Positions 7,233-16,117 of a DNA stretch of 64,000 nt are shown here, one piece after another. The notes beneath the pieces are model-generated. The model had not been told where the DNA came from. It ran no database searches and saw nothing but the letters and a program-made list of their open reading frames with translations. The DNA comes from Methylocella tundrae (GTDB lineage Bacteria > Pseudomonadota > Alphaproteobacteria > Rhizobiales > Beijerinckiaceae): contig NZ_CP139089.1 in assembly GCF_038024855.1 (NCBI RefSeq), forward strand, positions 3,010,501 to 3,074,500, given 5' to 3'. Position 1 is the stretch's first letter, and every line of letters starts with the position of its first letter. Both the position numbers and the translations under genes were made by a program.

Positions 7233-10200
7233 ATGTCGTTTCGCGGCCTGTTCATCGGCATCGACCGCTATAGCTCCACCGGCATTGATGAGCTGACCTG
7301 CGCGCGTCGCGACGCGACGGCGCTGGAGGCGCTGTTCTTCGACACGCTGGGCGGCAGCACCGTCTTGCTGACGGATGCGGAGGCCACGCGACAGCGGATT
7401 GAGGGCGCGTTTGCCGACCTGGCCGGCTGTGGCCCCGAGGATACGGTGGTGATAGCGTTCTCAGGCCATGGGTCGGAGACGCATGAGCTCGTCACCCACG
7501 ACGCGAATCCAGATAATCTCGCCGGCTCCGCGATCCCACTCGAGCTGTTGCAGGAATGGTTCTCGCGGATACCGGCGAAGCGCCTGATCCTGTTCCTCGA
7601 CTGTTGTTTTTCGGGCGGCATCGGCGCGAAGGTTCTGCACGTCGATGCGAAGCCGCGCAGCCTTTTGTCGGTCGAGGCGCGCCTGGCTCAGCTTGGCGGC
7701 GCCGGCCGGATCATCTTCACCGCCTCCGCGGCGACCGAGCCCGCCTATGAGCACCGCCGGTTCGGGCACGGCTTTCTGACCCATTTCCTGCTGGAGGCGC
7801 TATGTGGCGCCGAGGAAGTCGTGAGCGGCGGCAAGCTCTCGCTGTACCGCCTGCTTGAGCATGTCACGAGCCGCGTCAGGGCAGCCGCGCTGCAGGGCGG
7901 CAAAGAGCAGAACCCGACCATGCGCGGGAGCATCGACGGCGATGTCGAGTGGCCCGTGTTCGTGCTTGGCGCGAAATATCGGGCGGCCTTCCCGGCGCGT
8001 CTGCCTGCCAAGGTGACGTCCGATCTTGCCAGCCTCTCGTCGGCCGGTTTCCCCGACCCGCTTGTCACAGCCTGGGCTGGAGCGATCCCGTCCTTAAATG
8101 CGCTTCAGATCGCCGCCATCACCGACTTCGGCGTGCTGGACGGCGAGAACCTGGTGGTGTCGGCCCCGACATCCTCGGGCAAGACGATGGTGGGCGAGCT
8201 CGCGGCGCTCCGGAACGTGCTGGATCGCAAACGGGCTTTGTTTCTGTTGCCACTCAAGGCTCTCGTAGCGGACAAGCGGCGGCACTTCGAGAGCGTCTAT
8301 GGCGGTTTCGGGGTCCGCACGGTGGAAGCGACGGGGGAGACGGACGACATCGGGCCTCTGCTGCGTGGCCAATACGATGTCGGTCTCCTGACCTATGAGA
8401 AGTTCGCCGCGATCGCGCTGACATTCCCTCATGTGCTGGCGCAGGTCGGCGTGATCGTGGTCGACGAAGCGCAGATGATCGCCGACCGCGGCCGCGGCGC
8501 GAATCTGGAGTTCATTCTGACGCTCATCCGAATGCGCCGGCGTGAAGGGATCGAGCCCCAACTGATCGCGCTTTCGGCGGTGATCGGTGACACAAACGGG
8601 CTCGAGCAATGGCTTGGCGCGCGGCTCTTGCGGCGCACGGAACGGCCCGTTCCGCTTGAGGAGGGCTTGTTGCTCGGCACCGGGCATTTCCGATTCCTTG
8701 ACCCGGAGACCGGTAATGAGCGGGTGGAGGGGCCGCTCGTTCGGCGTCTTGTCGGCGGTAAGGGATCCAGCCAGGATTGGATCATCCCGCTGGTCCGCAA
8801 GCTTGTCGCCGAAGGCCAGCAGGTGATCGTGTTTCGCGAAACCAAGGGCGAAGCCCGCGGATGCGCCAACTATCTCGCAGAGACGCTCGGGTTGCCTCCG
8901 GCTGCCGAGGCGCTAGTGCAGATGCCTGGCGGTGACCCGTCGCAGGCCAGCGCTGACTTGCGGAGCGCGCTGGGGCGCGGCGTCGCTTTCCACAACTCGG
9001 ATCTCGACCGCGAAGAGCGGCGTGTCGTCGAGGAAGAATTCCGCCGCGGCGGCTCGGGCCTGCGTGTTATCGCAGCCACGACAACGCTGGCGATGGGCGT
9101 GAACACGCCCGCATCATCAGTCATCATCGCCGGCTTGAATCATCCCGGCGACGAGCCGTATTCGGTTGCGGAATACAAGAACCTCGTCGGTCGCGCGGGA
9201 AGGCTTGGCTTCGCCGAAAAGGGGGCGTCGTATCTGCTAGCGCTCGATCCGCGTGCCGAGCATGATCTGTGGTCGCGATACGTGACTGCAGAGCCGGAAG
9301 ATTTGGTCTCCCGCTTCCTCGACGGCACGACCGACCCACGCTCCCTTATCATCCGCGTCTTGGTCGCGGCACGACGTGCGGCCGGCGAAGGCGTGCCGAG
9401 CGAGGAGATCATCGAGTTTCTGGAATCGAGCTTCGGCGCGTTCCAGGCGCGGCGCGCCCACAGCGCGTGGCAGTGGAGCCGGCCGGACCTGCTTTCGGCA
9501 TTGGCGGATTTGGAACGCCACGGCCTTGTGCAGAAGAATGCCACAGGCGCGTCTGAGCTGACCAAGCTCGGCCGTCTCGCTGGCGAGAGCGCAGCAGAGG
9601 TCGGGTCCATCATCGCGCTCGTGGATTGTCTCGGCTCGCTTCAACCCCAAGAAATCAGCGATCCTGTCTTGATTGCCGCAACCCAAACGACGGTCGAGCT
9701 CGATCAACTCCTCTTTCCAATAAACCGGAAAAGCACGCAGAAAGAGCCTCAGGTATGGCCCAACGAGCTGCAGCGGCAAGGTGTGCCGTGGCAAGTCTTG
9801 AATGCGCTTCAGCGGGGGACAACAGAAGACCATCAGGCGACGCTACGTGCGAAAAAGGCCGTCGCTTGTCTTTTGTTCGTGTCCGGCCGCGCCATGAGCG
9901 AGATCGAGCGCGTGCTGACGCAGTTCGGCGGTGCATTCGGCGGTGCCGCCGGCCCGATACGCGCCGTCGCAGCGCGGACGTGCGATCTGATGCCGGTCGC
10001 GGCTCGCGTCGCCGAAATCCTGCACCCGACGCTCGATCTCGGTGATCGTGTAGGGCGCCTAGCGATCCGGTTGACGTATGGCGTCCCCGGCGCCGCCGTC
10101 GACCTCGCGCAGTTCGCCGGAGCCGATTTGCTGCGGGGCGACTACTGCCGCTTGGCGGCCGCGCAGCTCAGTGAGCCCGAGCAGATCGGTGCAGCAACTG

Positions 10201-10337
10201 ACGACCAGATTCTGGCATGCGTGGACAAGGACAGGCGCAAGCTTGAACTTGTGCGCAATGCGGCGAAGCGCGTTGCCAAGCGCCGGGCCGAAGCGGCAGC
10301 GCCTTCCGTCCCGATCCTTGGAGCGTACGTCGCCTAA
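7233..10337 (+). CDS. Caspase-like peptidase fused to a Ski2-type DEAD/DEAH helicase
   Basis: 1034 residues. Residues 1-240 are a peptidase C14 (caspase-fold) domain: first strand RGLFIGIDRY, catalytic His in SGHG (H79), and catalytic Cys in LDCCFSGG (C125, the residue after D-C). Residues about 285-700 are a superfamily 2 helicase with Walker A SAPTSSGKT at 310-318, DEAQ at 411-414 in place of DEAH, TTTLAMGVNTP, and YKNLVGRAGR, resembling Hel308/Ski2. A winged-helix and helical region follow (QWSRPDLLSALADLERHGLV). Both active sites look intact. A plausible role is sensing abnormal nucleic acid and switching on proteolysis. It converges on the integrase, 36 bases away. Confidence 0.88.
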   Translation: MSFRGLFIGIDRYSSTGIDELTCARRDATALEALFFDTLGGSTVLLTDAEATRQRIEGAFADLAGCGPEDTVVIAFSGHGSETHELVTHDANPDNLAGSAIPLELLQEWFSRIPAKRLILFLDCCFSGGIGAKVLHVDAKPRSLLSVEARLAQLGGAGRIIFTASAATEPAYEHRRFGHGFLTHFLLEALCGAEEVVSGGKLSLYRLLEHVTSRVRAAALQGGKEQNPTMRGSIDGDVEWPVFVLGAKYRAAFPARLPAKVTSDLASLSSAGFPDPLVTAWAGAIPSLNALQIAAITDFGVLDGENLVVSAPTSSGKTMVGELAALRNVLDRKRALFLLPLKALVADKRRHFESVYGGFGVRTVEATGETDDIGPLLRGQYDVGLLTYEKFAAIALTFPHVLAQVGVIVVDEAQMIADRGRGANLEFILTLIRMRRREGIEPQLIALSAVIGDTNGLEQWLGARLLRRTERPVPLEEGLLLGTGHFRFLDPETGNERVEGPLVRRLVGGKGSSQDWIIPLVRKLVAEGQQVIVFRETKGEARGCANYLAETLGLPPAAEALVQMPGGDPSQASADLRSALGRGVAFHNSDLDREERRVVEEEFRRGGSGLRVIAATTTLAMGVNTPASSVIIAGLNHPGDEPYSVAEYKNLVGRAGRLGFAEKGASYLLALDPRAEHDLWSRYVTAEPEDLVSRFLDGTTDPRSLIIRVLVAARRAAGEGVPSEEIIEFLESSFGAFQARRAHSAWQWSRPDLLSALADLERHGLVQKNATGASELTKLGRLAGESAAEVGSIIALVDCLGSLQPQEISDPVLIAATQTTVELDQLLFPINRKSTQKEPQVWPNELQRQGVPWQVLNALQRGTTEDHQATLRAKKAVACLLFVSGRAMSEIERVLTQFGGAFGGAAGPIRAVAARTCDLMPVAARVAEILHPTLDLGDRVGRLAIRLTYGVPGAAVDLAQFAGADLLRGDYCRLAAAQLSEPEQIGAATDDQILACVDKDRRKLELVRNAAKRVAKRRAEAAAPSVPILGAYVA

Positions 10338-10373
10338 ATTCCGCGCAACAAGCGCGGGAGGGACTGCGTTGTC

Positions 10374-11729
10374 CTAAGCAGCCAGTCGCTCTTCCTCCTC
10401 GTGCTCCGCTTCGTCCCCGGCGGCTTTTCGGAGGAAGCGCGCGAGTGCTGCTTTGCGGGAATCGCGGTCCAGCGCATAGGCTGTTTGCTTGAACTCCTTC
10501 CCATCCAGCAGACCCTCGATGTAGCCGGCGATCGTGTCCGCCGCCATTATGAGGGCCGTGTCGAGCGTGTGGATGTATTTGCTGGTGACGGAACCTTTGG
10601 CATGGCCGACCAGCGCCGCGATCGTCACCTCCGTGAAGCCGAGATCGTTGCCGATGCTGGCAAAACTATGTCGCAAGACGTGGGGCGTGACATCCGAGAG
10701 CGGCGAGCCCTTAAAGATCTGCTCCCAATGGTTCGGGAAACTGCCGAACGCATTGTCGTCGCCGTAGCCAGGGAAGACATACGAGCCGGATGCTGTATCC
10801 CGACGTGCCTCGAGGAACTCGACAACGGGCAGGCCGACAGGGCGGACCGACGTCCCCTCCTTGCTGTCGATCAGCCGCAGGCAACTCCCGTCTGTATCCG
10901 CTTCGGTCCACATCAGGCCGATCATCTCGCTGCGGCGGCAGCCGGTCAGTGCGATCTGACGAATGATCTCCACCGTCGTCGCGTACTTCTCCTCCTTCTC
11001 AGCTGTGCGCAGCATCTCACCCAGCGTCCGGTACTCCGCTTCCGTGAGCCGGCGGGTGCGGACGTTGTCCTTCGGCTTCCGCAGGCCATGGGCAGGATTG
11101 ATCGCTATGATACCGGCCTCGACGGCGTAGGTGAGAATGCCGCCAAGGAGCCCGACCGTACGTGTCGCCGTTCCAGCGCCGCCACGGACGATGGCCTTGC
11201 CACGCAGCTTCTTCGTCTTGACCGACACTCGCGTCTCGCCGGCCATAATGTCCTTCAGGACCTTGTTGATGTCGGCCTTGGTCAGGTCCTTCACGCGTCG
11301 CGTACCCAGGAGTGGGATGATGTGCCGCTCGATGCGTCCGGTATCCGTAACGACGGTTGTCGGCTTCTTGGGCCGCCCGCCTTTCCCAAGGATGAGGCCT
11401 GCGTTCAGGTCGTTGACGTAAAGCGTGCAGAGCTCCTTGACCGTGATCGCCTTGTGATCGAGCTGGCGTTCCTCGGCAGGGTTGTCGCCCTGAGCAACAC
11501 GACCCAACTGAACCTTCGCCTCCTGTCGCGCGCCCTCGGCGGTCCAGACGCCATGCAAGCCGATGGTGTAGCGGCGCGAGCGACCCAATGCCCGGTATTG
11601 AAGGACATAGCTGCGCTTGCCAGAAGCGAAGACGCGCAGCCCGAAACCTGGTAGCTCGTCATCCCAGATGACGTAGTCTTTTTCGCGGGACTCGGCAGCG
11701 TCGACGAGGCGCTTTGTGAGCTTAGCCAT
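10374..11729 (-). CDS. Tyrosine recombinase / island integrase (DUF4102-type)
   Basis: 451 residues. Start chosen at 11729 (MAKLTKRLVDAAE), with GGGAG upstream, instead of the 35-residue longer frame. The N-terminus is the arm-binding DUF4102 domain (DDELPGFGLRVFASGKRSYVLQYR), followed by a core-binding domain and a catalytic domain with Arg in TGCRRSEM, HVLRHSF, GHAKG and the nucleophile Tyr in KYIHT. The 5' end faces a tRNA 3'-end copy about 200 bases away, the standard layout for an integrase beside its attachment site. It is therefore the likely mobiliser of the island to its left. Confidence 0.92.
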   Translation of the reverse strand: MAKLTKRLVDAAESREKDYVIWDDELPGFGLRVFASGKRSYVLQYRALGRSRRYTIGLHGVWTAEGARQEAKVQLGRVAQGDNPAEERQLDHKAITVKELCTLYVNDLNAGLILGKGGRPKKPTTVVTDTGRIERHIIPLLGTRRVKDLTKADINKVLKDIMAGETRVSVKTKKLRGKAIVRGGAGTATRTVGLLGGILTYAVEAGIIAINPAHGLRKPKDNVRTRRLTEAEYRTLGEMLRTAEKEEKYATTVEIIRQIALTGCRRSEMIGLMWTEADTDGSCLRLIDSKEGTSVRPVGLPVVEFLEARRDTASGSYVFPGYGDDNAFGSFPNHWEQIFKGSPLSDVTPHVLRHSFASIGNDLGFTEVTIAALVGHAKGSVTSKYIHTLDTALIMAADTIAGYIEGLLDGKEFKQTAYALDRDSRKAALARFLRKAAGDEAEHEEEERLAA

Positions 11730-11926
11730 GGGAATTCTCCCGTCCAAACTCCCACTCTCGCGTAAGCACCACGTAAGCAGCCGGACGCAAGTCGGAGCGT
11801 GTCCGAGAGTACGTCGGACGCGCTGGAATTTCAATTTGTTTAGTGATTACAGTAACATAGCGCATTGGAGTGAAACCCATCGAAAAGCGGCGAAGGGCAG
11901 GTTAAATTGCTCCGAAGGCAGAGGCC

Positions 11927-11954
11927 AGAGGTTCGAATCCTCTCGGGTGCGCCA
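11927..11954 (+). repeat. tRNA-Arg-like 3' end, attachment site copy 1
   Basis: AGAGG-TTCGAAT-CCTCT forms a complete T arm, followed by CGGGTGC, G and CCA, as in the 3' end of a tRNA whose acceptor would begin GCACCCG (tRNA-Arg in related bacteria). The bases before 11921 do not make D or anticodon arms, so this is a displaced 3' end produced by integration, not a whole tRNA. The intact tRNA is outside the window. Confidence 0.8.
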
Positions 11955-12167
11955 AATTTCCCACATTCGGAACGAAACGGGCATTGAGGTCCGCCATCGC
12001 CCCTCGAAGGTGAGGCGGGCTGCGGCCTGCGCAGGAGGAGCGGCAAGGGGCGAGATGATCTGACCGACGTGGAAGCGGAGGTATTGAAGGGTTGCTCGTC
12101 CCGGCAAGCACCCCGCCTCCATGGCGGCAAACCTGTCAACGATGCGCGTGACGCCTGTCGACTTCCG

Positions 12168-12914
12168 TCACCGTGCCATCAGGGCGAATACGCCCCAGCC
12201 CAGGTACTCACGAGTGTACGCGACATGACGTCTGGGCTCCGAGGTCAGTCGCTCTCGAATTTCTTTCGCAAAGTCGTCGTCGGGATTCTCTTCGAGCCAT
12301 CGGCGCATGGTTAGCCACTTGGCCGCCTCGTACCTGTCCCAGCCGTCTTGGTTGGCCAAGACCATTTCCACGAGGTCGAGGTTGAGGTTGTCGAAAGACG
12401 CGACAAGTTCGGGAAGCAACAGAAAGTCGGAGATCGATCTGGCGCCGCATCCCTTGGCAACGTCTTCCGTTGGCGGCAACTGCCGCCAGTAGGGCTCGCC
12501 GATGAGGATGATCCCGTTACTGCTGAGGCTCTTCGTCAGAAGCGCTATGGTGCCGGCGACTCCCCCTCCGATCCACGTCGCACCGACGCAGGCCGCGACA
12601 CCGACCTTCTCGTCGGCGACATAGCCGGCAGCGTCGCCATGGATGAACTCCACACGATCAGCGACGCCGAGTTCTTCGGCGCGGCGTTTCGCTTGATCGC
12701 TGAACAACCGGCTCATGTCGACCCCGGTGCCGATGATATCGTAGTCGCGTGCCCAGGTGCACAGCATCTCGCCCGAACCGCTGCCAAGGTCGAGGACACG
12801 GGTTCCCGGTTCCAGGCGCAACGCCGCTCCGAGAGTGGCGAGCTTGTCGGGCGTGAAGGGGTTATGGATGCGGTGAGCGCTCTCCGTTACGTTGAAGATC
12901 CGGGGGATGTCCAT
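12168..12914 (-). CDS. Class I SAM-dependent methyltransferase
   Basis: 248 residues. Motif I VLDLGSGSGEML at 40-51 binds S-adenosylmethionine; TGVDMS (motif II) and VEFIHGDAA follow, then a post-core helical tail with WLTMRRWLEENP. This is the small-molecule methyltransferase type. The substrate cannot be told from the sequence. It sits alone between two tRNA-derived attachment sequences, so it is probably cargo of a small insertion, not part of the island to its left. Confidence 0.85.
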   Translation of the reverse strand: MDIPRIFNVTESAHRIHNPFTPDKLATLGAALRLEPGTRVLDLGSGSGEMLCTWARDYDIIGTGVDMSRLFSDQAKRRAEELGVADRVEFIHGDAAGYVADEKVGVAACVGATWIGGGVAGTIALLTKSLSSNGIILIGEPYWRQLPPTEDVAKGCGARSISDFLLLPELVASFDNLNLDLVEMVLANQDGWDRYEAAKWLTMRRWLEENPDDDFAKEIRERLTSEPRRHVAYTREYLGWGVFALMAR

Positions 12915-13093
12915 GGCAGCACCGCCTTACGTGGGAACTGGATCACCAATCGCAGGCAAGCAGCAGTTCCAGCCATTGAAGCCGTTTCTGCCACACCCGG
13001 TGCAGACGTGCAACGCCCCGACAGCCACCCCCTGCCGCCGCGGGGTTCGAAATTATATAGCTGCAACAATCACGTAGCAGTGCCCATCTTCAT

Positions 13094-13109
13094 CCTGTCG
13101 GGTGCGCCA
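13094..13109 (+). repeat. tRNA 3'-end remnant, attachment site copy 2
   Basis: CCTGTCGGGTGCGCCA matches copy 1 at 11939-11954 in 15 of 16 bases, including the discriminator G and CCA. The T arm is not preserved. A truncated integrase start lies about 100 bases downstream, supporting a former attachment site. Confidence 0.6.
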
Positions 13110-13212
13110 GTTAACCTAGTGTTTTCCCAGGTTTTCTTCGAGAGCGACCGAAAACCCTCAAAGACATAGCCGCCGCTGGCACAATGCTGTCACAACGCAA
13201 AGACGGCAAACT

Positions 13213-13338
13213 ATGGCGACGTTTCACAAACGCGGCTTAAAGTGGCAGGTTCAGGTTCGACGCCAGGGCCACACAACACTCACTCAATCGTTCACGCTCA
13301 AGGCCGACGCCGAGGCCTGGGCCGCCCACGCTGCCTGA
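13213..13338 (+). pseudogene. Truncated integrase, N-terminal 41 residues
   Basis: The short frame ATG 13213 to TGA 13338 encodes FHKRGLKWQVQVRRQG followed by SFTLKADAEAWAAHAA, the usual first 40 residues of a family of phage and island integrases. No core-binding or catalytic part follows. It lies just after attachment copy 2, in the same direction, so it is the relic of an older element integrated at the same tRNA. Confidence 0.7.
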
Positions 13339-13519
13339 GTCACCTCCAATACGATCCAATCGAAACGGCCGCTAACCAACAGGTTGAACAGCGATCGAGG
13401 ATTTAAATGTCCACAGGCTCTAATCGGCTTCGGCTGAGTCATCGTTTAGTCCGGGTTCAGGAGGAACGGGTGCAGTGTAGGTCGATTTCTGGATCGGCCC
13501 ACGGAGCGTCTAATTCCTT

Positions 13520-13537
13520 CGCGCCTCGCGAGGCGCG
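13520..13537. terminator. Perfect 18-bp palindrome after the alpha/beta hydrolase gene
   Basis: CGCGCCTCGCGAGGCGCG is fully self-complementary and lies 16 bases past the hydrolase stop on the minus strand. No T run follows. It may be a weak terminator. From 13339 to this point no gene is visible. Confidence 0.4.
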
Positions 13538-13553
13538 CATTGCCGATTCCACC

Positions 13554-14447
13554 TCAAGCGGCGGAGCGGGCTGTTGACAGGGTCTCAATAAGAATTCGGG
13601 CGAATTCTTCCGGCCTTTCCAGCGAAGCAATATGGCTCGCGTCCTTGAGGGCGATCGTCTTCCCGCGCTTGATCAGAGCCAGGTTCGCTTCGCGCTCGGC
13701 CGGGCGCGACCAATCATGATCGCCATAGACCAGCGTCACCGGGGCGTCGATCTGAGCATAATGCGCTCTCGCCGCGACATAGCTCGGAAGGCCTCTATAA
13801 ACGGCGCGCGCAACCTTTGTGTAGCCCGGCCGTTTGCCGCCTTTCACCAACTCGTCGAGAAAGTCCGACGGCAAGCGGCGCCGGTCGTAAAAACCGCCCT
13901 TCAAGATGCCGGCGAGAGAGGCGCCGCTTTCCATGCCGGCGAAAATCGGCCCGATAACGGGCGCGCGCACGCTTTTGATAATGAGCGACGCGAGCAGGTT
14001 CGCCCGCTCCACGCCCGGAAAATAGTCGTAGGGATTGAAGGCGACGACCTGCTTCACGCGCTCGCCGAGTGCCGCTGCCGCGGTCAATGCCAATGTGGCG
14101 CCCATCGATTCGCCAGCCAGAGTGACGTCGCGCAAGTCGAGCCGTTCGACAAAATGAACGACATGCGCTCGCATCGCCGGTTCCCGATAGTCGGCGCCCG
14201 GCACGATGTCCGACCAGCCAAATCCCGGATAGTCGAACGCATAGACGGTGAAGTGATCGATCAGCTTCGGGATCACCCGTTGAAACAAGTCCAGCTCGGT
14301 CCGAATCGAATGCAGCAGAACGAGCGCCGGGCCCTGGCCCGCCCGCAAATAGCGCACCTTCGGGCCGCCGGGGGTTAACGACAGAAACTCCGGTTTCTGA
14401 TCGGGCCACCAGCGGAGCGTATAGTCGAATTCATTTTGACTAACCAT
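13554..14447 (-). CDS. Alpha/beta hydrolase
   Basis: 297 residues, with the fold's order intact: LVLLHSIRTE oxyanion region, nucleophile elbow GESMG (Ser114), acid residue in YGDHDW, and catalytic His in KDASHIASLERPEEF. The N-terminal RWWPDQKPEF and cap region place it among epoxide-hydrolase or haloalkane-dehalogenase-like esterases, but the substrate is unknown. No signal peptide, so cytoplasmic. It lies 61 bases before the next gene on the same strand and may share its promoter and TetR control. Confidence 0.85.
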   Translation of the reverse strand: MVSQNEFDYTLRWWPDQKPEFLSLTPGGPKVRYLRAGQGPALVLLHSIRTELDLFQRVIPKLIDHFTVYAFDYPGFGWSDIVPGADYREPAMRAHVVHFVERLDLRDVTLAGESMGATLALTAAAALGERVKQVVAFNPYDYFPGVERANLLASLIIKSVRAPVIGPIFAGMESGASLAGILKGGFYDRRRLPSDFLDELVKGGKRPGYTKVARAVYRGLPSYVAARAHYAQIDAPVTLVYGDHDWSRPAEREANLALIKRGKTIALKDASHIASLERPEEFARILIETLSTARSAA

Positions 14448-14507
14448 GATCTTCCTCGTTCGTTATGTCTGAAAGTTGAGTTGAAGGTGCTGCATCATCG
14501 TGATCGG

Positions 14508-15371
14508 TCACGATGCCTTCGCCTCGAGCACCGCGGCGAATGTGCGGGCAAAGCTATGGGTGTCGCCGGGCCAACGCGCCGAGACGTAATTCTCATCCCG
14601 CACGACCCAGGCGGGGTGATCATCCGTCGCCGTATCGCGCGCTATGCCGCTCGTCTTGCGCTTGAACCCGGGATCGCTCTCGGGAACGTTGATGAAATCC
14701 GCAGAGCTGGCGAGTGCGCGCGTGACCTCCTGCTGCACGGACATGTATCCGGCGGGCTGTCCCGCTGTTTCCGTATAGGTGCGGTAATAGTTGCGGTCCC
14801 AGAACCGCCCGACATGGGCGAGAATGCTGCCCTTGCGTTCCAGCGCCCAGGGCAACGCCGTGGTTTTCCGGCCATGCAGCACGGACCGGCCATCGGCACG
14901 CTTGCTGCGGGCGGCCAGCAGCACGCCATGACAGATCGCGGCCACCGGCTTTTCGTCCGCGAAGAACTCGGCGGTGATCCGCTGAAGAACAGTGCTTTCG
15001 AGATATTCGCGCATGCCGCGTGCCCGGTGCCCACCGCCGAGCAGCAGGGCGTCGAAGTCCTTGGACTGGATTTGGTCCCAGCGCATCGGGCTCTTAAAGG
15101 CCGGATCGCGCAGCATCTCGGCATAGGCGTTCCGGGCGTCGGCATTGGCGCTCAGCAGGTGGCCCAGGATACGAATATGGCGGAGCACCGGGATGCCGCT
15201 CCACGGGTCGAGCCCGATACCGGAGAGCATGATCCGGTCGCAGGCGCCCGGCTTGCCGTCGGGCGTCGCGAAAACGACCCGATGACCGCGCTGGGTCAGT
15301 ATTTTCCAGCTCACCGCGACTTCCGTGGGGTCGAAATCGCGACTGGGGATCGGGAGTAGAATAAGGCTCAT
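14508..15371 (-). CDS. DJ-1/PfpI family protein
   Basis: 287 residues from ATG 15371 (MSLILLPIPSRDFDPTEVAV). The longer 15470 start would run into the operator region. The nucleophile elbow AAICHG places Cys147 followed by His148, and SRDFDPTEVAV near the N-terminus supplies the usual acidic partner. Family members act as glyoxalases, chaperones or amidase-like hydrolases; this one is longer than classic PfpI (about 170-190). Divergent from a TetR gene with a shared palindromic operator, so it is probably induced by a small reactive compound. Confidence 0.85.
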   Translation of the reverse strand: MSLILLPIPSRDFDPTEVAVSWKILTQRGHRVVFATPDGKPGACDRIMLSGIGLDPWSGIPVLRHIRILGHLLSANADARNAYAEMLRDPAFKSPMRWDQIQSKDFDALLLGGGHRARGMREYLESTVLQRITAEFFADEKPVAAICHGVLLAARSKRADGRSVLHGRKTTALPWALERKGSILAHVGRFWDRNYYRTYTETAGQPAGYMSVQQEVTRALASSADFINVPESDPGFKRKTSGIARDTATDDHPAWVVRDENYVSARWPGDTHSFARTFAAVLEAKAS

Positions 15372-15441
15372 GGCGAGGTTCCTTGGTTGCGGCCCGGAAG
15401 CGGAGTGGCGTTTGTCGTCCCGCCCAGTCAATGTAATAGCA

Positions 15442-15483
15442 TATAACATCATCGCTTGACCGGCCGTCAAGCAAAATGTTATA
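15442..15483. promoter_or_regulatory. Nested palindromic operator between the DJ-1 and TetR genes
   Basis: An inner repeat GCTTGAC-CGGCC-GTCAAGC (15454-15472) is enclosed by outer arms TATAACAT (15442-15449) and ATGTTATA (15476-15483). Both are perfect and nearly concentric, as expected for TetR dimers. It lies between two divergent starts (15371 and 15493), so one regulator could control both directions. Confidence 0.7.
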
Positions 15484-15492
15484 GGTAATCAC

Positions 15493-16080
15493 ATGAAGGT
15501 GAACCCAAGAAAAAAAGCCCCTGGCCGGGCTGGTTATCATCACGGCGATCTGCGCCGCACGCTGGTGCGGATCGCACGCGACCAGATCGCGGAAAGCGGG
15601 GCGGATGCGATGTCATTCGTCTCTCTCGCGCGGCTTGCCGGCGTAAGCCAGCCAGCTCCCTATCGGCATTTTTCCGACCGCAAGGCATTGCTTGAGGCGG
15701 TCACGACGGAAGGGTTCGAGGAGTTTGCCGCCGCGCTGACCGCGGCCGCTGCGGCAGGAGGGCGGGATGGCGCCCTGAGAGCGATGGCTCTCGCCTATGT
15801 TGCATTCGGCGAAGCGAATATCGAACTCTATCGACTGATGTTCGCATCGCGCCTTGTGCCCGAAGCCGGCACGGGCGGCGCACTGGAAACCGCGGCCGTC
15901 GAGGCCTTCAGCCGATTGCGCGAAGCCTTGTCCCCCACCACTCCGGCGGACCGCATCCAGGAGGAAGCCCAACTCATTTGGGCCCAATTGCACGGGCTGG
16001 TCATGCTGAAGGCCGACGGGCACATCACGCGTCCCTTGGCGGAACTGGTCGAGGTGTCGAGGCTGTTCAAACCATCCTGA
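15493..16080 (+). CDS. TetR/AcrR family transcriptional regulator
   Basis: 195 residues. The N-terminal HTH is clear: GYHHGDLRRTLV, then LARLAGVSQPAPYRHFSDRKALLEAV. The ligand-binding half (AYVAFGEANIELYRLMF, with LIWAQLHGLVMLKADG) is of the WHG type. It faces the DJ-1 gene across a perfect nested palindrome that begins 10 bases before its own start, consistent with autoregulation. The ligand is unknown. Confidence 0.9.
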   Translation: MKVNPRKKAPGRAGYHHGDLRRTLVRIARDQIAESGADAMSFVSLARLAGVSQPAPYRHFSDRKALLEAVTTEGFEEFAAALTAAAAAGGRDGALRAMALAYVAFGEANIELYRLMFASRLVPEAGTGGALETAAVEAFSRLREALSPTTPADRIQEEAQLIWAQLHGLVMLKADGHITRPLAELVEVSRLFKPS

Positions 16081-16117
16081 CAGCCGCACTCTCCCGGCAA
16101 GGAAGGAAAGCAGGGAA

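Noticed and set aside
10401..11654. Plus-strand 417-residue frame over the integrase
   Set aside because: Antisense of a clearly recognised integrase; no motif.
11840..12139. Minus-strand frames of 90-100 residues over the attachment site
   Set aside because: They read the antisense of the tRNA 3' end (ARPREDSNLWPL-type), a common false gene at tRNA sites.
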